Below the pieces are notes generated by a model, which saw nothing but the letters and a program-made list of their open reading frames with translations, made no database searches and was not told the origin of the DNA. Of a stretch of DNA of 64,000 nt, positions 34,798 to 46,759 are shown in pieces. The position numbers were made by a program, and so were the translations under genes. Position 1 is the first letter of the stretch. The number at the start of each line of letters is the position of its first letter. Origin of the DNA: Siphonodentalium dalli (taxonomy: Eukaryota > Mollusca > Scaphopoda > Gadilida > Siphonodentaliidae); the NCBI GenBank assembly GCA_032622095.1, contig CP136065.1:19456134-19520133 (forward strand), in the 5' to 3' direction.

Positions 34798-36050
34798 TTT
34801 TGATTAAGTTCGGGGGCATGCACGCCGCTAAGAGTTTGATTACTTCCGGGTGTACACATGCCCCATATAGTTTTATTACGTTCGGGTGTATGCATGTCCC
34901 TATGATTTTTACTACGTTCGGGTGTATGGATGTCCCTAATATTTTTTACTAAGTTCGGGTATATGCATGTCCCTAATATTTTGATTGCGTTCGGGTATAT
35001 GCATGTCCCTAATATTGTTATTACGTTCGGGTATATGCATGTCCCTAATATTTGGATTATGTTCGGGTATATGCATGTCCCTAATATTTTGATTCTGTTC
35101 GGGTATATGCATGTCCCTAATATTTTGATTACGTTCGGGTTATCCATGTCCCTAATATTTTGATTAAGTTCGGGTGTTTTCATGCCCCATAGAGTTTTAT
35201 TACGTTCGGGTGTATGCATGCCCCTATGATTGTTTAATAAGTTCGGTAGTATGCATGTCTCTAATATTTTTACTACGTTCGGGTGTATGCATGTCCCTAA
35301 TATTTTGATTATGTTCGGGTATATGCATGTCCCTAATATTTTGATTCCGTTCGGGTATATGCATATCCCTAATATTTTTACTTTCGGGTGTATGCATGTC
35401 CCTGACAATTTGATTAGGTTCAGGTGTTTGCATGTTCCTAAGTGTTTTATTTCGATCTGGTGTATGCATGCCCCTGTGAGTTTTATTTCGATCTGGTGTA
35501 TGCATGCCCCTGAGAGTTTTATTTCGATCGGGTGTATGCATGCACCTAAGAGTTGCATTACGTTCGGGTGCAAGCATGTCATTATTTTGATTACGTTCGG
35601 GTGTATGCATGTCATTATTTTGATTACGTTCGGGTATATGCCAGCCCCGAATAGTTTCATTTCGATCGGGTGTATGTATGCTCTAAGAGCTTGATTACGT
35701 TCTGGTGTATGCATGCCCTTGAGATATTGATTACGTTCGGGTATATGCATGCCTCTAGGAGGTTGATTATGATCGGATGTATGCATGCCCATAATATGTT
35801 GCTCACGAATGGGGTGTGCATTTCCCTAATTGGATGACCACGAATGGGGTGTGCATGTCCCTGATATGTTGACCACGAATGGGGTGTGCATGCCCCTAAT
35901 AGGTTGACCACGAATGGGGTGTGCATGCCCATAATAGGAAGACCACGAATGGGGTGTGCATGCCCCTAATATGTTGACTACGAATGGGGTGTGCATACCG
36001 CCGCATGCATGCCCCAATGAGTTTGAATACGTTCGGTGTAAGTAATTCTC
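34798..36050 (-). repeat. 36-bp minisatellite derived from the RET alphaC-beta4 exon
   Basis: About 34 tandem units, mostly 36 bp with some of 33-39 bp. Read on the minus strand, units encode variants of HPNVIKLLGACI in the same frame as the exon at 36053-36163 (for example YPNIIKILGTCI). Because 36 is a multiple of three, the array stays open over long stretches in more than one frame, so long minus-strand open frames here (34773-35792) are by-products and not genes. Units at 35790-36005 form a subfamily with a CACGAATGGGG variant. Confidence 0.95.
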
Positions 36051-36052
36051 AC

Positions 36053-36163
36053 CATCCTCGTTTATGCATGCCCCTAAGAGTTTGATTACGTTTGGGTGTT
36101 TGACTTCTTGTAGCAGATGGAATTCTGATATGAGATCTTCTGAGTCTGTCCCGTGTGCATAAT
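36053..36163 (-). CDS. RET: RET exon: alphaC helix and beta4, source of the 36-bp minisatellite
   Basis: This exon encodes EDLISEFHLLQEVKHPNV, in which the E of SEF is the alphaC glutamate that pairs with the beta3 lysine, then IKLLGACINED of beta4/beta5. Vertebrate RET has the same block with small changes. The acceptor is TTCAG at 36168-36164 and the donor GTGAGA at 36052-36047, phase 1 in and 1 out. The stretch 36064-36098 is almost identical to the unit of the tandem array that starts a few bases beyond the donor and runs to 34798. If the donor is skipped, the frame stays open to about 35826, through array units. Confidence 0.95.
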
Positions 36164-36782
36164 CTGAAGAAGAAAATAATGGCTGGTTCATCCAATTGTA
36201 TATGTACGGACTTGGTATCGCAACGAAAATAACACGTGACCTGCACCAGAATATGTTGGGCACAGTTGATGCTATCAATTAACACTTTCAATGAATGTTC
36301 GTTTACGGATCAGTTATATCTTGCATGTAACGATAATATGATTCAATTGTGGGTGGTTTCATTAGATGTGGGAATTGCGTATAATCATTTCATCACAGGA
36401 TTTTAGGGTTTTGTTCTGATATCGCCAGGCGGGGGCTGACGAAAATAATTAGATTTTCCAGAAATCTAATTAACACACTTTTGGGTTAGCGTGTAACTAC
36501 AGGCGCGGAAATAGCTGCTCCAGTTGTCATCGGATAGATTGAACTGATGTATGAGTTAATTTACTGTCAGTATTGAGTCTAGGTTATCTTAGACTGGTCG
36601 GATGCTCAAGGCCAATATTATTGCTCAACGAGAGTTTTAAATGTCGTCTAGCGATAGGCACCAAGTAACATCAATTTATGCATCGATTACCTGCTTGTTG
36701 TGGGTACTAATTTCCTCTTTTGTGTGTGTTTAGCATACAACCGATGTTGTTGCCGTCTATGAAATTAATCATAGGCCCATCA

Positions 36783-37205
36783 TCTAAACGGTGAGTGATA
36801 AATATTTAAATTACAATTTTAATTAATATTTACATATAAGTAGATACAGGTATGAATCAAACAGCCAATTTCAGCCATATTCTTCTCCCTGCTACTATCA
36901 CTTGGTCATTTTACAGTCTACAAGTGCTATGTCTATTCAACTCTTCACAGGAAATAGCTAACTGTCAACAATTTTCAATTATGTGTTGATATAAATGGCC
37001 AGTACATTGTGTCCACTCACTACTTGCTGTCATCCATGGGAAGTGTTGAAATGGACACAGGACTTGTACACTGTAAAATTACCAGTTGTCAGTACCAGTG
37101 AGAAGAATATGGCTGACATTGGCTGTTTGATTCATACCTGTATCTACTCATAGGTAAATATTAATTAAAATTGTAATTTAATTATTTATCACTCACTGTT
37201 TAGAG
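36783..37205. mobile_element. Foldback element in a RET intron
   Basis: CTAAACGGTGAGTGATAAAT at the left end is matched in reverse by ATTTATCACTCACTGTTTAG at the right. The pairing continues through AATTAATATTTAC and TAGATACAGGTATGAATCAA, so most of its 420 bp can pair. It lies ~55 nt past a RET donor. Confidence 0.85.
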
Positions 37206-37260
37206 GGCCTGTGGAAATACTAGATGATCTGTACTGGCTGTAAACTATTCTCCTTCTCAC

Positions 37261-37411
37261 CTTTTAGCATCTTAACAGCTACCGTAACCTCCCCACTGGA
37301 ACCGCTTAAACCTTTAGCTGTTGCCTTGACAACCATCCCGAATTCTCCTTTCCCCAGAACGTCTCCTAAGGCAAGGTTCTCTCTTGGAAATTTCCATCGA
37401 TTGATAACGAC
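37261..37411 (-). CDS. RET: RET exon: kinase N-lobe, glycine loop and beta3 lysine
   Basis: The exon encodes the start of the kinase domain. [11 protein letters not shown] matches the RET-type entry, followed by the nucleotide-binding loop GKGEFG with its following V, the KATAKGL stretch, and VAVKMLK with the catalytic beta3 lysine. Every residue expected for an active N-lobe is present. The acceptor is CGACAG at 37417-37412, the donor GTGAGA at 37260-37255. Phase is 0 in and 1 out. A 420-bp foldback element lies about 55 nt downstream of the donor. Confidence 0.95.
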
Positions 37412-37469
37412 CTGTCGAAACATGAGGACAGTTATTCGTTTGGGCGACTATTTATTTGTGATGTAGATA

Positions 37470-38290
37470 ATATTTAAACGGACATGGCTCATTTGAACAC
37501 GCAAATCATGTCTGCGCCATTTGATAATATAGAGAAATACCCAAAATCCCGGTAAGTATGCTGGTGCGGGCTGTTACCGCACGCATTCTGAAACATGCCG
37601 GTAGTGGTGGCACCGGTATGACAGTATTGAACAGGCGCCGGATAATGGCATATGCATTGTGCAGGTAGCCAATACCGGCAATGTGAAGGCAAAAAACAAG
37701 TATGCCGACACAAAATCAAAGTTATGTTATTTCACTGTAATCTTTAAATCACCATGCATTAATGTCATAATATGACGGAAGCCGATGTTAAACGTTGTCG
37801 TACCAGCATGGCTTGTTGTTTTCCAGCAGACGACCGGCTCCGGTCAGTATAAAGCGAACGTAATTGCAAATACAAGGTACGGGCGTCAGATGTCGCCCAT
37901 TTACAGGCCCGAAAGTGGCAAGCCGACGCCAAAACAATACTAATGTTATTTCAGTGTAAATAACAACGCGGCAACATTATCTGGCTAGATGTATAGGCTT
38001 TATATACATGTACTACGAACAAGATTCAAATAACCATGGTCATTTTGTTCGCGGGGTGTGATAAACGCTCTCTATTATACCATATTAAGAATAGGATAAC
38101 AAGAAATGCTTTTTATAATTGACGAATAATCGGGAGCCGACTTCTCCAATTGGCTAGTATGTTTGCAAACTACAAGGCAGAGTTCAACCCCCTTGCGTAT
38201 AATGTACATGTATTATAAGGAACTCTTACATGTTTTAATCAAGATTTGTGTCGATTACAATTCATTTTGATATGATTCGGCCAATTTCCA
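37470..38290. other. RET intron, nothing certain
   Basis: Contains CCGGTA/TACCGG-rich sequence (37550-37680) and a weak tRNA-like pair of motifs (TTGGCTAGTATG at 38150, GAGTTCAACCCC at 38181) that could be a decayed SINE. Confidence 0.3.
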
Positions 38291-38458
38291 AATTAATTTG
38301 GATGTTCAATTTCTCAGAATAATGCAATATGGATTATTACCGACTAAAGTTTCAAACAAAAATGTAACATGTCCTAACATTCTTTTTGTCTTTCTGAGGT
38401 ATATTTATATCCAAGAGCGACAACCCCCCACACATCTCAGAGCCATAGAGACACGTAC

Positions 38459-38670
38459 CGTATCCGTTTGCGGTACTGACTGACTGTGTTGTGACACAGG
38501 TAAATCCTTATCGACGTAGTCGTTCGGGATCGGTGTGTGTCGAGCTATGCCCTTTGATCTGCGTCTCAGAACGACCAACATTAGAATGACGATGCAGGTT
38601 GAACTCAACGACGTCGCTATAAGAACCCTACATAGCATGCCACATTCTTCCTCCTGTGGGGCATGTTGAT
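38459..38670 (-). CDS. RET: RET exon: transmembrane helix and juxtamembrane segment
   Basis: The 70 codons begin with an acidic stretch and two cysteines (ECGMLC), then a hydrophobic run (VLIATSLSSTCIVILMLVVL), then a basic stop-transfer RRRSKG. This is one type-I transmembrane helix followed by about 35 cytosolic residues containing one tyrosine (NDYVDKD). The position between the cysteine-rich domain and kinase matches RET. The acceptor is TTTCAG at 38676-38671 and the donor GTACGT at 38458-38453. Phase is 1 in and 0 out, matching the phase-0 start of the next exon. Confidence 0.92.
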
Positions 38671-38759
38671 CTGAAAGAATTAAAGCCAAATATTTACATA
38701 TATTTAATATTGATTCAGCATTTCCAGTAGCGTTATGAGGTACAAACTCCCTGAGCCAA

Positions 38760-39960
38760 TGTGTTTATAGAGTCTATACTCTTAAACGTCAATGTTAAAT
38801 ATATGCCACCTCATCAGGCATAACATATTACAGGCTCGTTTTTCAATATCTTCAATATGGTCTCTCCATTTACCATATGGACTGTGTGGTCAGTTCGCAT
38901 ATTGTTTGGTTTGCATCTTGAGATGATTCAGTTTTGGACGAGTTAAATTTAAAAGACAATTTGTGTTTTTTATATCTTTGTTCAGAACGTTAGCAGCCAA
39001 AAGAGGATCTTCTACGGCAAGCTAAAGGGATGTGTCGTCTGCAAAATGCCATCTGCTCTATCATTGATATATATCAAGATAGAAGGGGGTCAAGTATGGA
39101 CCATTGAGGGACACCAGAAGCTACAGATGACTAGTTATTGTCGATTTTCCACATATCTTTTCAGAAGGTCACATTGACCGCCATATTTTATCTATTATAA
39201 TTCAATAACCGCAATCGGTTCAGGAATAATCGGAGATTGTCGGAAATGAACGATCCATAGACTGCACGGTTGGATCTTACAGTGCATGTGTCGTTAAATT
39301 GTGGATAAATTGAGAGAATACTATACTGGTTACTATTGTCAATTCGCTGATTCCGTTGAAGTTAAATAAATAGTAATGGGAATGATGTGAAATCTATAAT
39401 TTTTTTGTTTTGAATATAAGTAATAAACGGCGGATTCAACGTCGTCATGTGTTTTAACCGTGATATACATTCGGCATGAACCCCTTCGAATTTGTTTTAG
39501 CGTTTAAAATCCATTTACCACATTGAACCCGCCGTTCATTCTAGTCCGTCCTCTGTGGTGTATATTATGGTATTGACATTTTTCATATAATGATGGTTCA
39601 AAGAAACATTACAAATGCATGTTACAAAAGTGGAAAACACCCCAGTGATGAATCGTCGGGCGGAATCGGTTTCTCGGTGTCGCATCCAAAAATCAAAAGC
39701 TGTATAGTATATAGTATCCACCAGGAAAATGATTAATATTCCATTACCTAGTCATTATCTGTTTTCTCCCAAAGATACATATATCAAGATTATTCCATAT
39801 GCACTATACTAGCGCGATCACCGTCATGTGTTGTGTTATAACACATATTTGTATTTATATACAAAAAAATGTAAAATCCATACATTTAAGCAGTAATTAA
39901 CTATTCAATTTCGGGAACCTGGGTAACTTTACCAGAAAATTACAGTGACCAGTTGAGCCA
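38760..39960. other. RET intron, no other feature recognised
   Basis: No repeat or coding motif recognised. Confidence 0.45.
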
Positions 39961-39975
39961 AAGTGATTGGTCTGC

Positions 39976-40217
39976 TTAACCATTCAAATACTAAATACTC
40001 ATTGACGAGTGGTTCACATAGGTCGTTTATTGAACTTATTATCTGAACATTTCCCACCAATGAATATGAATCAGCCTGCTATTGTATTATCTGGTTTTTG
40101 TTCTGTCTGTCGTATGTTTTTATTACCTGAACACTCATCCAAATTAAAATAGACTATTTCAATATCAACTTTTATAATTGAATGGGAGAGTATATTTAGT
40201 CTAGAAAGGGTTAAAGT
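39976..40217. mobile_element. TTAA MITE family 2, diverged copy
   Basis: It begins TTAACCATTCAAATACTAA, contains CTCATTGACGAGTGG and TTTCCCACCAATGAATATG, and ends TCTAGAAAGGGTTAA. It aligns with the intact copy at 43380-43654. Confidence 0.75.
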
Positions 40218-40644
40218 GATGTGGGATACTCCGCTAAGATTTTTGAGTGAGATAGAGAATAATCTTGTCAAATTGTTTATTCGCATAATTTATATATCTA
40301 AATTGGCAACAGACAGTGTTATTCTTATAATGGATTATAAGTATTGATTCTCGACAGGGGAATCATTGTAGATACAACAAGTGCACAGGCAGCACAGCAC
40401 ATAGTGTCCTCCGCATATAGGTGGCTTTTCGTCGGGGTTTATTAATTTTCTCATGTGGCTTAATTCGAAAGATTCCTTTGTCTGGCCATTCATCCCATTG
40501 TTAAATATAAAATTGATAATTCACATCCCATCTAAGATGATGGATATACAGGTTGTGCGTATTTTACAGTCTAAGGGCCATAACATCGGGAACATGTATG
40601 AATAAGATATGTTACATGTGACGAACACAGACGGTCGTTTTCAC

Positions 40645-40812
40645 TTTTAGCCTAAACCGGCCAAAGTGCGGATTTCAGGTTTTTTCGTCCGCCGGTTCTT
40701 TTTTCGATTTCCGCCTCAACGGGGGGGGGGTTAAATTTCGACCTATCGGGGCGATCGATTTGTTTTTTTTTACTTTTAGCCTAAACCGGCCAAAGTGCGG
40801 ATTTCAGTGGAT
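40645..40812. repeat. Direct repeat pair of ~37 bp
   Basis: ACTTTTAGCCTAAACCGGCC and the bases after it occur at 40640 and 40770. Confidence 0.7.
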
Positions 40813-41809
40813 ATTGTTGCCCCATGAGCGTACTAACGCTCAATCCATCATGACATACATGTACGATGACTGGGATATAGAGATCCAAAGTTGGCATAGA
40901 TGAATATACACTTTTTTCCCAAAAACTCAGCAAATATTAATTGACAAAATCAATTGATCATATAGGTATTCTTTCCCACTATTAACATACTTTGTGTGAG
41001 CCGAGCGTTTGTTTATATACATCACGTAAATAGTGAGCGATGATTAAAACACTCAACACCGTGGTGAATTTTTAGGAAAGTGGTTCACGGTGACCCATTC
41101 AACACCGAAATCTTGAGAGACGAGAATTAGCTAGCGCTATATCGGCATGTTGTAAACAACTTGGTGCATTTATAACCAAATTTCACAAGAGGGGTCTCTC
41201 CTGTGTTTAGTGTTTTGCTTATCACATACTCTTTACGTGCTGTTTCTTTGCATACTATGGCGTTTTTTTGTTACATAAGACAGAGTACGATGGCGGTATT
41301 GACGGATGCGTGACTATTTTAACAGCAATACCCAACACCAACGTCTATCGTATCTTTAAGGTGTGTTTGCGGTGAAGTTACACCGTCCAGACACTACCCG
41401 TTTCGAATGTGTAGATGCTTTAACAAGCAATACAAGTACACCATAGTCAGAAATGGTAACGCGCTCGAGATCATATATTATATACCCATGATTGTAATTA
41501 TAGAATATAAAATATATTGGATTCACGAATGACCAACTCATAGAATTAATCGCCTTGCACTTCTTGGCATCCGAATAACAATTGAAATTGAAATTCCCAA
41601 CTACACCTTTTACTGGACTCGACTTTTAATCCGTCCAAAAATTCCCATTCTATAAATAAAACGCCCATGCGCCCACTTTAATTAAGAAAGAGCAGAACAT
41701 TATACACGCGGAGCGCGGAATGAGTAACATGGTCCATAAACCACAGCCGAAGTTTTTCAATCCAAATGTCTTGGTATGGTTCATTTGAACCTTATAATGA
41801 GGCGCCCCA

Positions 41810-42350
41810 TTCGTGAATTTTCAAAAATTCTCAATTTAAAACTATCCATTTGAAGTAAAGACTCATTATCCTTTATAAGTTGTGTATGCTATAGTACTAT
41901 AACAACTTTTGGTTACCCTCACAATGTGACAGATATCTTCTAATTATGTGGGGGGAAAAAACAAGTTATCTTATTGTTTGTTTGAGGTGGCCATTTGAGA
42001 ATTTGACAGGAAATATTAACAAAACATACACTGCATTATCTAGCTTAGGAATCCAACTATGGTCTACACTCTGTCTAGTATCTGAGATCACGACTCTGTG
42101 AGAAAAACATTTTTCAGTGCATATTTTAGTTTTATTGGTTGCCATTTGCAGAACTTTTTTTTGTGAAAAAATGTCGGTAATCAGTATTGAGTGTTTATAT
42201 ATGCCAGGTTATTGCAAACGTGGTCGAAAAAATATTTATGCTGTATTTGTCCTTTGCACCATTATTTCAATAGTTTTGCAAAATAAAATGGCTACCAAAA
42301 AAACTAACGAATTTGTTTTGATTTATTTCTCGCAGACAGCATCATAACTC
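41810..42350. repeat. Dispersed repeat, copy 1 (~500 bp)
   Basis: Segments such as TATGCTATAGTACTATAA, GCCATTTGCAGAACT and TATTGAGTGTTTATAT recur in the same order at 62840-63370. No coding function is seen. Confidence 0.75.
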
Positions 42351-43090
42351 GGTACAATTTGGTACTCCACACCCCTTGAAGCTTTGACAAGTAACGTGAG
42401 ACATTAATGGACCACAAACCCGCGTTCCAATCACTCACATTCAACTTTCGTTGATCTGGAAGTCGTGATCCATCATGTTCGGCGTATTAATAACGTCAAT
42501 AGGATTGGATATCGGATGCGATCATTGGAAATAGTGTTCGCCTGACAGAAATTCAAAACGTGTTAAAACCTTTTTGTAAGTCGATATCTGACCATCAAAC
42601 CTCCCATTAATACGATTTAATTATTTCCTGTAAATATAGAACAGGTATTGTGCGTTAATGGTGTCAGGTAGGGTGGGCAGTCATTAAGTAGATCATGATA
42701 TATTCTAAATTCGCCTGAATTGGTATAGGATCTTCTTAACCAATATTAGAGTAAAGTATTCCGTTTTTTGTCATTGTAATCCCTGTCTGGGTTAATTGAT
42801 ATTACAATATACAGTCAAAATGTGTATCGATCGTCGGGATATAATTTATAACAAACAATGTGAGTAATAATGGACCACAACCCGAGTTGCAATGCAAAGG
42901 TCTCGGGGCCCCATGTGGTCCAGTCGGTAGAGTGCTCAATGCATTACGCCGTCAATGGCCGTCCAATGTAAGAAGTAATACGAGTAATTAATGGACCATA
43001 ACCGAGCGTTCCAATGTAAATGTCTGGATACAATGGAACAAGTAATATGAGGAATTAATCAACAATAAACCAGGTTCTAATTATACTCAC

Positions 43091-43333
43091 ACTCCACGTC
43101 AGATACATTGCTCTCGAAGTCTGGTTCCATCATAATGTTCGCCACTGACACATTTATGATCTCTGTGTTAATGACGGGGCTGGGATTCGGGAGATCTTCC
43201 TCGTATTTCGTGTCGTCATTGGTGTCGTCTTGCCAGCATTGGCACTTGCCATTGTTGTTACACCAACATGTTCCGACTGCGCGTCCTATCCCTCCCCGAC
43301 CTTCGTTTTGTATCACGGATCCTAGTGGTCGGT
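43091..43333 (-). CDS. RET: RET exon: cysteine-rich domain, second part, and membrane-proximal linker
   Basis: The exon holds GTCWCNNNGKCQCWQDD, equivalent to the GTCNC...CFC block that closes the RET cysteine-rich domain. About 40 acidic, N/S-rich residues follow, a longer linker to the membrane than in vertebrate RET. Potential N-glycosylation sequons are visible (NVS, twice). The acceptor is CGCAG at 43338-43334 and the donor GTGAGT at 43090-43085, phase 1 in and 1 out. A 275-bp TTAA-flanked MITE begins only 46 nt upstream of the acceptor, so the branch-point and pyrimidine region lies next to or inside an inserted element. Confidence 0.9.
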
Positions 43334-43379
43334 CTGCGAAAAGAAGAGCAGCGTGTCTCAGTTTGAAGTTTGAAGTGGT

Positions 43380-43654
43380 TTAACCCTTTCTTTACTAAAT
43401 ACTCATTGACGAGTAGTTTTCGCCTTAGGAAATGTTCAGATAATAAGTTCAACAAACGACCCAAGATCGTTTATTGAACTAATTATCTGAACATTTCCCA
43501 CCAATCAATATGAATCCTTGTGTACTTGTATTATCTATTCGTCTGTCTGTCACCTGCTTATATTAGCTGAACATCCCTCCGTATGAATAATAGACCATTC
43601 CAGAATATACGTTTATAACTAAAAGGGAGATCCATTTAGCAAATAAAGGGTTAA
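43380..43654. mobile_element. TTAA MITE family 2, intact copy near a RET acceptor
   Basis: 275 bp bounded by TTAACCCTTTCTTTACTAAAT and TTTAGCAAATAAAGGGTTAA. Internal inverted stretch around TTCAACAAACGACC / GATCGTTTATTGAACT. It lies 46 nt upstream of the acceptor of the RET exon starting at 43333. Confidence 0.88.
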
Positions 43655-44075
43655 AATGTAGCATCGCTTTGTTTATAATAATAATAATAATAATGACCAG
43701 TTTTATTATCGATTAACCAATTACTTGCTCTAACACGCTTGGTACAATATTACCCCAGTCATTTGTACAAGCCAACCAATGAACCGGGTGCATACATTGC
43801 AGGCGCTGCTCTAGTTTGATCAGAACATGCTCTGATACTCATCAGTATGACAAGCTGACTGGTACTCTTTTAACGCCTGAGTGATGCGAAGCCGACACTG
43901 TACGAGTGACCTTGCTCAATGGTGACAGCTTGGCGCGGATTTTGAAACAGCGAGCAATCCGACAATTGCGCGTCGCTCAAAGCGACCAAGACACTGCTAT
44001 ATGGAGACTCAATGACCGGCGACGCGCTGCGAACCCATATCGATGTGTTTACAGCTCCTCTGCATGCTAGATATG

Positions 44076-44510
44076 TCCAATTTTGGTGCAGGAAATATAC
44101 GTTATGCATTTTGTAACCTGGTTACAAAGTTACATTTGGAAGTCGTTTCAAAAATGCGACGTGTTTTCGCGGTTACGGTTACATTTGGAAGTCGTTTAAA
44201 AAATGCGTCGTGCCAACCATTTGTAACCGTAACCGCGAAAACACGTCGCAGTTTTTAAACGACTTGCAAATGTAACCGTAACCGCGAAAACACGTCGCAT
44301 TTTTGAAACGACTTGCAAATGTAACTTTGTATTTCTTAATGTAAAAAAAAAATAGGACGCATTTGTAACCGGGTTACTGGTCGCAGCTAACGTACGGGCA
44401 AACGTTGAGTCGACTTTGAACAAAATCGACTTGGAAAAAAATGCACGACGTATTTGTAACCCAGTAACTGGTTACAATTGCGTCGTATTTTTTTTCTGCA
44501 CCAAAATCTG
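44076..44510. mobile_element. Foldback element with nested inverted repeats
   Basis: The outer pair TTTTGGTGCAG / CTGCACCAAAA encloses repeated, inverted GTAACC-GGTTAC and CGACGTGTTTTCGCGGTTAC blocks. It can form a large hairpin. No coding frame. Confidence 0.8.
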
Positions 44511-44810
44511 CCATATATGCTGCATGCTTAGATTATTTCAAGTAGAATACAAAGTATTATTATGCTTGCCGATAAAATAGCGGGAAATTACCGAAACGTA
44601 GATCGTCGTATTTACTCTCTCAGAAGCCACAGTGAAATACGAATTAGTTATTTACTGTAGCTTTCGTTATTTCACTGTAGATTGCCGGCGGTTTACGCGA
44701 GCGCAAATCAATACGCCCATGCAGTACATACACATGATCTTAAATTAAGTAGAGTTTATACTTTAATTAAGTAACAGTTAATTAAGCAACTGTGAGCATT
44801 AATAAGGCGC

Positions 44811-44842
<32 letters not shown>

Positions 44843-45624
44843 TTAATAATGTTTAAATATCTGAAACATCTTATTCGTTTGTGAAAAGAAATAACGAATT
44901 TTCACTCGCGGCTTGCAGCCGCTGGTGAAAATTCGATATTTCTTTCCAGATACTCATGAAATATTTCCACATTCAAACAAAAACTTAAGGTATTCTCTAT
45001 ATTAATCGAATTAGAATTCACATATATCCAAATCTCTGTTTGATGCAAGAAGGATTACCCAGTGGACTCGAAATCGTAACCGTTTTGCTTATTGCCATTT
45101 TTGAAGACACACTGAACACATTGTGATGCAAGATTTGTCCACTGATTATATACAGTTTGTGGTGATGTTATATCTACAGGCCATATATTAATTGCCATAT
45201 GTTTCTTCTTCCCCGGACCACAAGAGAATAGAATGCTATACCAACTGAAACAGTCATCATCATCCAGTCGATGAGTTCAGGGCCACGATGATGAACCAAC
45301 TAAATCCATGCTGGACGTCCCAGAAAACCGATTTGACTCAATAAAGAATATAACCAACCAATCATGACACTCCAAATTCAAATTAATATCAATTAATTTA
45401 TATTATTACAAATCCTAATCATGAAGAGAAATTATCGCCAGCCATTCCCACAATAAATTTTGTCATAATCACCAGCCTGTTGATGATGGACTGTAAACGG
45501 AATAAGAATATACATTAACAATTATGAACAATTTGGTAGTGGACTAGCCACAATCGACAAAACCACATGCCACGACCAGATGAGATAGAATCAGCTGAAC
45601 GCCTACATCCACAAAATATTTTGG

Positions 45625-45945
45625 AATTTCTGTCTGTCTGTCTGTCTCTGACTGTGTTATAGGGTCGAAAACTGCTCGACCGATCCGACTCAAATTTGGT
45701 ATGTAGGCCTACTTTGATACGTGGAACAACATGGGCGGGTCCCATTTCACGTGCGACCGTGTCCTTGACCTTTACCTTGCTCATATACGCTCATATAGGC
45801 ATGTTTCTGGACCTCGACCGATCCGACCCAAATGTGGTATGAAGGCCTACTTTGATCCCGGGCACAATATGGGCGGGTCCAATTTCACGTATGACCATGT
45901 CCTTGACTTCGCTCATATATGCTCATATAACCATGTTTCTGGCAA
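45625..45945. repeat. ~140-bp tandem duplication with a GTCT microsatellite start
   Basis: CTCGACCGATCCGAC and the following AAATTTGGTATG...GGCCTACTTTGATC block occur twice (45678 and 45817). A (TGTC)n run precedes them. Similar modules recur near 51415. Confidence 0.8.
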
Positions 45946-46137
45946 ATAAATCCCTAAACATTATTCTAAATGTATGTGCTAGTACAATACAATCTGCACG
46001 CATGCGCACAGAATTTATCATATTTATGTATACACATATGATATTGTTCTCTGTATATCTACACGATGATGAGCAAAATAAAACAAAATTTAATTGTGAA
46101 AAATGTGATGGGAATCGACCCTTAGTAAGATACGTAC

Positions 46138-46383
46138 GTTGAGTGCAGTCCTGTGGACATATTCTAGGGTCGAGCGTCTCCACCGCGTCACATTTCTTAT
46201 CCGGGCACGTTAGTGTATTTGGAGAACACGTGGCATACTTCGCAGTCATTCTCGTCGGCGCCTGGTTTTCTCGCCATGAACAAAACCCCTCCTCCGCCCC
46301 GAAACCACAGCCCTGCGTGCAGTCGTTTCTGTTCTTGCTCACAGCACAACTCACACCCGGCGACGGGGATTTTAGTGTCCCAT
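46138..46383 (-). CDS. RET: RET exon: cysteine-rich domain, first part
   Basis: This exon encodes 81 codons plus split codons and is the strongest evidence that the gene is RET. It contains SCAVSK, FCSWRENQ, YATCSPNTLTCPDKKCD, AVET and ICPQDC, a nearly unbroken match to the RET membrane-proximal cysteine-rich domain, which binds ligand/co-receptor and whose cysteines pair in disulphides. The acceptor is GTAG at 46386-46384 and the donor GTACGT at 46137-46132. Phase is 1 in, 1 out. The upstream intron (8,245 nt) holds the 54-bp tandem array, a LINE tail and a MITE. Confidence 0.95.
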
Positions 46384-46759
46384 CTACGAAATAGATCGAA
46401 AATATAGATTATAAGAATTACTTCGAAGAACTCTCAATTTCCGAGTCATTCAGCTACACGTATGTGTGATCTAGTTCACCGTCAACTATATAACTGTGTA
46501 CATGTAATACTACGCTCTGTGATCGAAAGCTTACATGTGAAGAAAAATTGGTATCAAATGTGTTATTCATTGTCTAACTATCCATCACAGATATATACGG
46601 CTAAATCATATACATAGACTGAACACAACGCGCTTGTTAAACGTGAATCGTTTATCGAATGCAATATCGCATGTGTATATTTCGAGAGAACGTAGCTCGA
46701 ACGAAATGTAATTCTGCGCGGTCCGCAACGAGTTCGATAACAAATTCGCGATTGTGATG

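Noticed and set aside
34773-35792. A 339-codon minus-strand open frame
   Set aside because: It lies entirely in the 36-bp array. Open frames arise because the unit is a multiple of three without stops. It is not an independent gene.
42900-42945. TGGTCCAGTCGGTAGAGTGC, tRNA-like A box
   Set aside because: No B box or cloverleaf follows. At most a decayed SINE head, not a tRNA gene.
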